From NCBI RefSeq assembly GCF_011369485.1, contig NZ_VXCA01000014.1:1-64000 (forward strand): a stretch of DNA of 64,000 bases. Reading direction: 5' to 3'. This document shows positions 60,619-64,000 of the stretch, piece by piece (the first letter of the stretch is position 1; every line of letters starts with the position of its first letter). Made by a program: the position numbers and the translations under genes. The notes below the pieces were generated by a model. That model was not told where the DNA came from, searched no databases, and saw nothing but the letters and a program-made list of their open reading frames with translations. This DNA comes from Pseudomonas atagonensis (GTDB lineage: Bacteria; Pseudomonadota; Gammaproteobacteria; Pseudomonadales; Pseudomonadaceae).

Positions 60619-61870
60619 GTTCTATGACGTGATCATCGCCGGCGGCGGTGTGATCGGGGCGTCCTGCGCCTATCAACTGTCCAAACGCAAAGACCTCAAG
60701 GTTGCAGTGATCGACGCCAAGCGTCCGGGCAACGCGACTCGTGCTTCGGCCGGCGGCCTGTGGGCCATCGGCGAGTCGGTCGGGCTCGGTTGCGGGGTGA
60801 TTTTCTTCCGCATGATGTCGGCCAGCCGCAAACGCGAAACCCAGGGTGCAGCCGTGGCGGTGGATGCCAGCACGCCGCACATCCTGCCGGAGTCGTTCTT
60901 CGATTTTGCCTTGCAGTCCAATGCGCTGTACCCGGCGTTGCACCGTGAGCTGAAGGACAACCACGGTATGGATTTCAAGTTCGAAAAGACCGGCCTGAAA
61001 TTCGTGATTTATGACGACGAAGACCGCCTCTACGCCGAGCACATCGTCAGTTGCATTCCGCACTTGGCCGATCAGGTGCGCTGGCTCGATCAGGCCGAGT
61101 TGCGCGAGTCGGAACCCAGCGTCAGCCATGAAGCTCGCGGGGCGCTGGAATTCCTCTGCGACCATCAGGTCAGCCCGTTCCGCCTTGCCGACGCCTATGC
61201 CGAAGGTGCCCGGCAAAATGGCGTTGACTTCTATGTCAACACCAACGTGACCGGTGTGTTGCACCACGGCTCGCGGGTGACTGGCGTGCAGACGGCCGAG
61301 CAGGGCGTGTTCCACTGCAAGACATTGATCAATGCCAGCGGCGCTTGGGCAGCGGATCTGAGTGAGTGGGCGACCGGTATCCGTATTCCGGTGAAACCGG
61401 TCAAGGGCCAGATTCTTCTGACCGAGCGCATGCCGAAAATCCTCAATGGCTGCCTGACCACCAGCGACTGCTACGTGGCGCAGAAGGACAACGGCGAAAT
61501 CCTGATCGGCAGCACCACCGAAGACAAAGGCTTCGACGTCACCACCACCTACCCGGAAATCGCCGGGCTGGTGCAGGGCGCAGTGCGCTGTTTGCCTGAG
61601 TTGAAAGACGTCAACCTCAAACGCACCTGGGCGGGATTGCGTCCGGGTTCGCCGGACGAGTTGCCGATTCTTGGGCCGATGCGCGGTGTCGAGGGTTATC
61701 TGAATGCTTGCGGACACTTCCGCACCGGCATTCTGACCTCGGCGATTACCGGTGTGTTGCTGGACAAACTGGTCAACGATGAACCGTTGCCGCTGGACAT
61801 CACGCCGTTTCTGGCGGATCGGTTTGAGGTCGCGCCAGTCGAAGCGGAGCGCATGCTGGAGCCAGCCTGA
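60611..61870 (+). CDS. hcnC: Hydrogen cyanide synthase subunit HcnC
   Basis: The 419-residue protein is a DAO-type flavoenzyme: DVIIAGGGVIGASCAYQLS, VAVIDAKRPGNATRASAGGLW, and the late RPGSPDELPILGP and GHFRTGILTSAITG. It is the amino-acid-oxidase-like subunit of HCN synthase and probably dehydrogenates glycine. It closes the hcnABC operon, followed by a stem-loop with a T-tract. Confidence 0.95.
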   Translation: MSKFYDVIIAGGGVIGASCAYQLSKRKDLKVAVIDAKRPGNATRASAGGLWAIGESVGLGCGVIFFRMMSASRKRETQGAAVAVDASTPHILPESFFDFALQSNALYPALHRELKDNHGMDFKFEKTGLKFVIYDDEDRLYAEHIVSCIPHLADQVRWLDQAELRESEPSVSHEARGALEFLCDHQVSPFRLADAYAEGARQNGVDFYVNTNVTGVLHHGSRVTGVQTAEQGVFHCKTLINASGAWAADLSEWATGIRIPVKPVKGQILLTERMPKILNGCLTTSDCYVAQKDNGEILIGSTTEDKGFDVTTTYPEIAGLVQGAVRCLPELKDVNLKRTWAGLRPGSPDELPILGPMRGVEGYLNACGHFRTGILTSAITGVLLDKLVNDEPLPLDITPFLADRFEVAPVEAERMLEPA

Positions 61871-61895
61871 CTCAAGAAAAATTGCGGGTGGACGT

Positions 61896-61951
61896 GCTGG
61901 CCTCTTCGCGGGCAAGCCTGCGAAGGCGCCAGACCGGCCAGCCCGTTTTTT
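61896..61951 (+). terminator. Terminator after hcnC
   Basis: An outer stem GCTGGCC/GGCCAGC (61896-61902 with 61936-61942) encloses an inner hairpin CTTCGC/GCGAAG, followed by CCCG and six T bases. It looks like a REP-derived sequence used as terminator. Confidence 0.75.
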
Positions 61952-61968
61952 GGATAAAGGCGAGGGGC

Positions 61969-63777
61969 TCAGGATTTGCGCGATTCTTCTTCCAGTTGAT
62001 CCGACTCGAACAATCTGGCCAGTTCCGCCCGGGCTTCCTGGGCGGTCTGCAGGACTTTGGCGGCGTCGTCGTAGACAGCGTGTTGTGCTTCCAGCACCTG
62101 TTCGTCGTGGTGTTTGAAGCGTTTGATCCGCGCATCGGCCTGCGCCTGGGTCAGTCCCAGGCCGACCAGCGTGCGACGGCTCATTTCCAGACTGGAGTAA
62201 TACGTCTCCCGAATCGGCTCGGCGCCTACGTCCACCAAGCGGTGCACGTGCTGACGGTTACGTGCGCGGGCGATGATTTTCATGTGCGGATAGAGCTTGC
62301 GCACCACCTCGGCCGTCTTGATGTTGGTCTCCGGGTCATCGGTGGCAATCACGAAGTACTCGGCCTCGCCGACCTTCGCCGCATTGAGGATTTCCGGGCG
62401 CATCGGGTCGCCGTAGAACACCGGCACGCCGCCGAAGCTGCGTGACAGTTCGATGGTTTCCACCGAGGTGTCCAGCGCCACGAACTTGATGTTCTGCGCC
62501 CGCAGAATCCGCGCAACGATCTGGCCCATCCGGCCCATGCCGGCAATCACCACCCGTGGTGTTTCGGTGTCGATCTGGCGGAATTTCTCCGGCACTTCCA
62601 CTGGCTGCACTTTCGGGCTGACCAGTTGTGCGCAAATCAACAACAGCAACGGCGTCAACGCCATCGACAGGGTAATGGTCAATACCAGCAGGTCGTATAG
62701 GCGCGGTTCGAACAGGCCTTGATCGCGACCGATCTTGAACACCACAAAGGCAAACTCACCGCCCGCTGCGAGGACGATGCCGAGGCGGATCGCACTGACT
62801 TTGTTCAAGCCACCGGCCAGACGTCCCACCACAAACAGCAGCGGCAGTTTCAGGCCGATCAGCAACAGCGTCAGGCCCAGCACGGTGATGGGCGCGCTGA
62901 GCAGCAGGCTGAGGTTGGCGCCCATGCCGACACTGATGAAAAACAGCCCGAGCAACAAGCCTTTGAACGGTTCGATCTGCGCTTCCAGCTCATGCCGGTA
63001 TTCGGAATCCGCCAGCAGCAAACCGGCGAGAAACGCCCCCAGTGCCATCGATACGCCCACCAGATCCATCAACCATGCCGTGCCAATCACTACCAGCAAC
63101 GCGGTGGCGGTGGAGACTTCCGGCAGACCGGTTTTCGCCACGATGCGAAACACCGGGCGCAACAGATACCGACCGCCGACCACCACCACGGCGATGCCGC
63201 CAAGTACCTGCAAGCCATGATTGAGGTCTTCGGCCGTGCTGCTGGTGTGATTGCCGCCGGCGAGCATCGGCACCAGCGCGATCAACGGGATCGCGGCGAT
63301 GTCCTGGAACAGCAGAATCGCGAAGGCCAGACGGCCGTGGGGGCTGGTCAGTTCTTTGCGCTCGGCGAGGCTTTGCAGGCCGAAGGCGGTCGACGACAGC
63401 GCCAGACCGAGGCCAAGCACAATCGCGCTGTTCAACGGCTGGCCGAAAACCGACAGCGCCAGTACACCAATCACCGACGCGGTCAGCAACACCTGCGCCA
63501 GGCCCACGCCGAACACCGATTTACGCATCACCCACAAGCGTCGTGGCGACAACTCAAGGCCGATGATGAACAACAACAGCACCACCCCTAGCTCGGAAAT
63601 GTGCGCAACGCTTTGCGGGTTGCCGATCAGGCCGAGCACCGAAGGGCCGATGATCACCCCGGCAAACAGATAACCGAGCACCGCGCCCAATTGCAGGCGT
63701 TTGGCCAAAGGCACGGTGAGCACCGCCGCGAACAGAAACACGACGGCGGCTTGTAATAGGTTGCCTTCATGGGGCAT
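61969..63777 (-). CDS. KefB/KefC-type cation:proton antiporter with RCK domain
   Basis: The 602-residue protein has an N-terminal CPA2 antiporter domain with twelve to thirteen membrane segments (about 5-385; LGAVLGYLFAGVIIGPSVLG, LALSSTAFGLQ, GLFFISVGMG) and a C-terminal TrkA-N/RCK domain (about 415-530; VVIAGMGRMGQIVARIL). Family members expel K+ in exchange for H+, often controlled by glutathione adducts. The Kef-type HALSDEAQ loop is not obvious, so the gating ligand is uncertain. It is divergent from a LysR gene. Confidence 0.9.
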   Translation of the reverse strand: MPHEGNLLQAAVVFLFAAVLTVPLAKRLQLGAVLGYLFAGVIIGPSVLGLIGNPQSVAHISELGVVLLLFIIGLELSPRRLWVMRKSVFGVGLAQVLLTASVIGVLALSVFGQPLNSAIVLGLGLALSSTAFGLQSLAERKELTSPHGRLAFAILLFQDIAAIPLIALVPMLAGGNHTSSTAEDLNHGLQVLGGIAVVVVGGRYLLRPVFRIVAKTGLPEVSTATALLVVIGTAWLMDLVGVSMALGAFLAGLLLADSEYRHELEAQIEPFKGLLLGLFFISVGMGANLSLLLSAPITVLGLTLLLIGLKLPLLFVVGRLAGGLNKVSAIRLGIVLAAGGEFAFVVFKIGRDQGLFEPRLYDLLVLTITLSMALTPLLLLICAQLVSPKVQPVEVPEKFRQIDTETPRVVIAGMGRMGQIVARILRAQNIKFVALDTSVETIELSRSFGGVPVFYGDPMRPEILNAAKVGEAEYFVIATDDPETNIKTAEVVRKLYPHMKIIARARNRQHVHRLVDVGAEPIRETYYSSLEMSRRTLVGLGLTQAQADARIKRFKHHDEQVLEAQHAVYDDAAKVLQTAQEARAELARLFESDQLEEESRKS

Positions 63778-63876
63778 GGATCAAACTCCTGACAGCGGTA
63801 CGGCGGGGGTGACAAGGATAAAGGCTGCATAGATCTTCAATCCACCGAAGATCCCTGCAGAGGATTCGATTCTCTC

Positions 63877-63903
63877 TGTAACATATTGCATCAATTGGTT
63901 ACA
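63877..63903. promoter_or_regulatory. Possible LysR operator
   Basis: TGTAAC (63877-63882) and GTTACA (63898-63903) are inverted copies 15 bp apart in the gap between the antiporter and LysR genes. Position and symmetry fit a regulator-binding site. Confidence 0.4.
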
Positions 63904-63941
63904 TTCATAACCTCTGCGTATCAATCCTCCCGAGTCTCGCC

Positions 63942-64000
63942 ATGGCCATCAACTTCGACCTCAACGATCTGCAAGCCTTTCGCGCGGTGGTCGAGCAGGG
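63942..64000 (+). CDS. LysR-family regulator (first 19 codons, cut by window edge)
   Basis: ATG 63942 opens MAINFDLNDLQAFRAVVEQ, the standard start of the LysR HTH domain, and runs off the right edge. It is divergent from the antiporter gene. Confidence 0.8.
   Translation, partial: MAINFDLNDLQAFRAVVEQ

Overview
The window reads as chromosomal DNA of a Pseudomonas of the fluorescens species complex. Supporting this are the GC-rich coding style, almost complete protein-length genes typical of the genus (hcnABC, aruF/aruG-like genes, PA4872-type oxaloacetate decarboxylase, periplasmic chorismate mutase), and many REP palindromes of the GTGGGAG(G/C)GGGCTTGCTC type between genes. I see no rRNA, tRNA, CRISPR array, prophage, insertion sequence or replication origin. 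Species assignment is inference.

Layout. 1-717: start of an hcp gene (type VI secretion tube protein, truncated by the window edge). Its long upstream region carries a sigma-54-like promoter and three copies of a palindrome. 718-8424 (minus): hglS (2-oxoadipate dioxygenase/decarboxylase), glcF-glcE-glcD (glycolate oxidase), an alpha/beta hydrolase and a Baeyer-Villiger-type monooxygenase. 8602-10543: a MASE2-GGDEF diguanylate cyclase and an oxaloacetate decarboxylase. 10784-17996 (minus): a seven-gene cluster with an RpiR regulator, isochorismatase-like hydrolase, glutamine-synthetase-like ligase, N-formylglutamate-amidohydrolase-like enzyme, APC permease and a second-copy-looking AruF/AruG N-succinyltransferase pair. 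It looks like an uncharacterised amine or amino acid catabolic island. 18312-19642: a histidine phosphatase-like protein and cobF.

20234-25683: hemerythrin, an AA10 polysaccharide monooxygenase and a GH18 chitinase that both lack a signal peptide, then a Nudix hydrolase, ogt and ggt. 25750-36825: a mix of single housekeeping or accessory genes (cysteine hydrolase, LprI-like protein, TetR, GNAT, lipoproteins, SulP transporter, AhpD-like protein, AraC, DMT exporter, MocR, cytochrome c). 36829-42909: a Cache-type diguanylate cyclase, periplasmic chorismate mutase, MATE pump, YceI, two YxW/GHW-repeat proteins and a GNAT. 43095-44421: a divergent TetR/quinone-reductase pair with a repeat-rich operator region. 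44434-47717: a P1-family aminopeptidase, a polyamine-type binding protein and a LuxR regulator.

47836-50898: a class I methyltransferase, stand-alone receiver protein, HAD phosphatase and ICMT-like membrane protein. 51049-54350: a LysR regulator divergent to an aldo-keto reductase/SDR/SRPBCC operon. 54583-56638: an OmpR-type two-component system. 56946-57976: a membrane protein and a 24-residue hydrophobic peptide behind a sigma-54-like promoter. 58898-61870: hcnABC (hydrogen cyanide synthase) with recognisable ANR and RsmA/RsmE control sequences. 61969-63777: a KefB/KefC-type antiporter, then the first codons of a LysR gene.

The best candidates for something not yet described are the hcp control region, the RpiR-to-AruG catabolic cluster, and the signal-less LPMO/chitinase pair.
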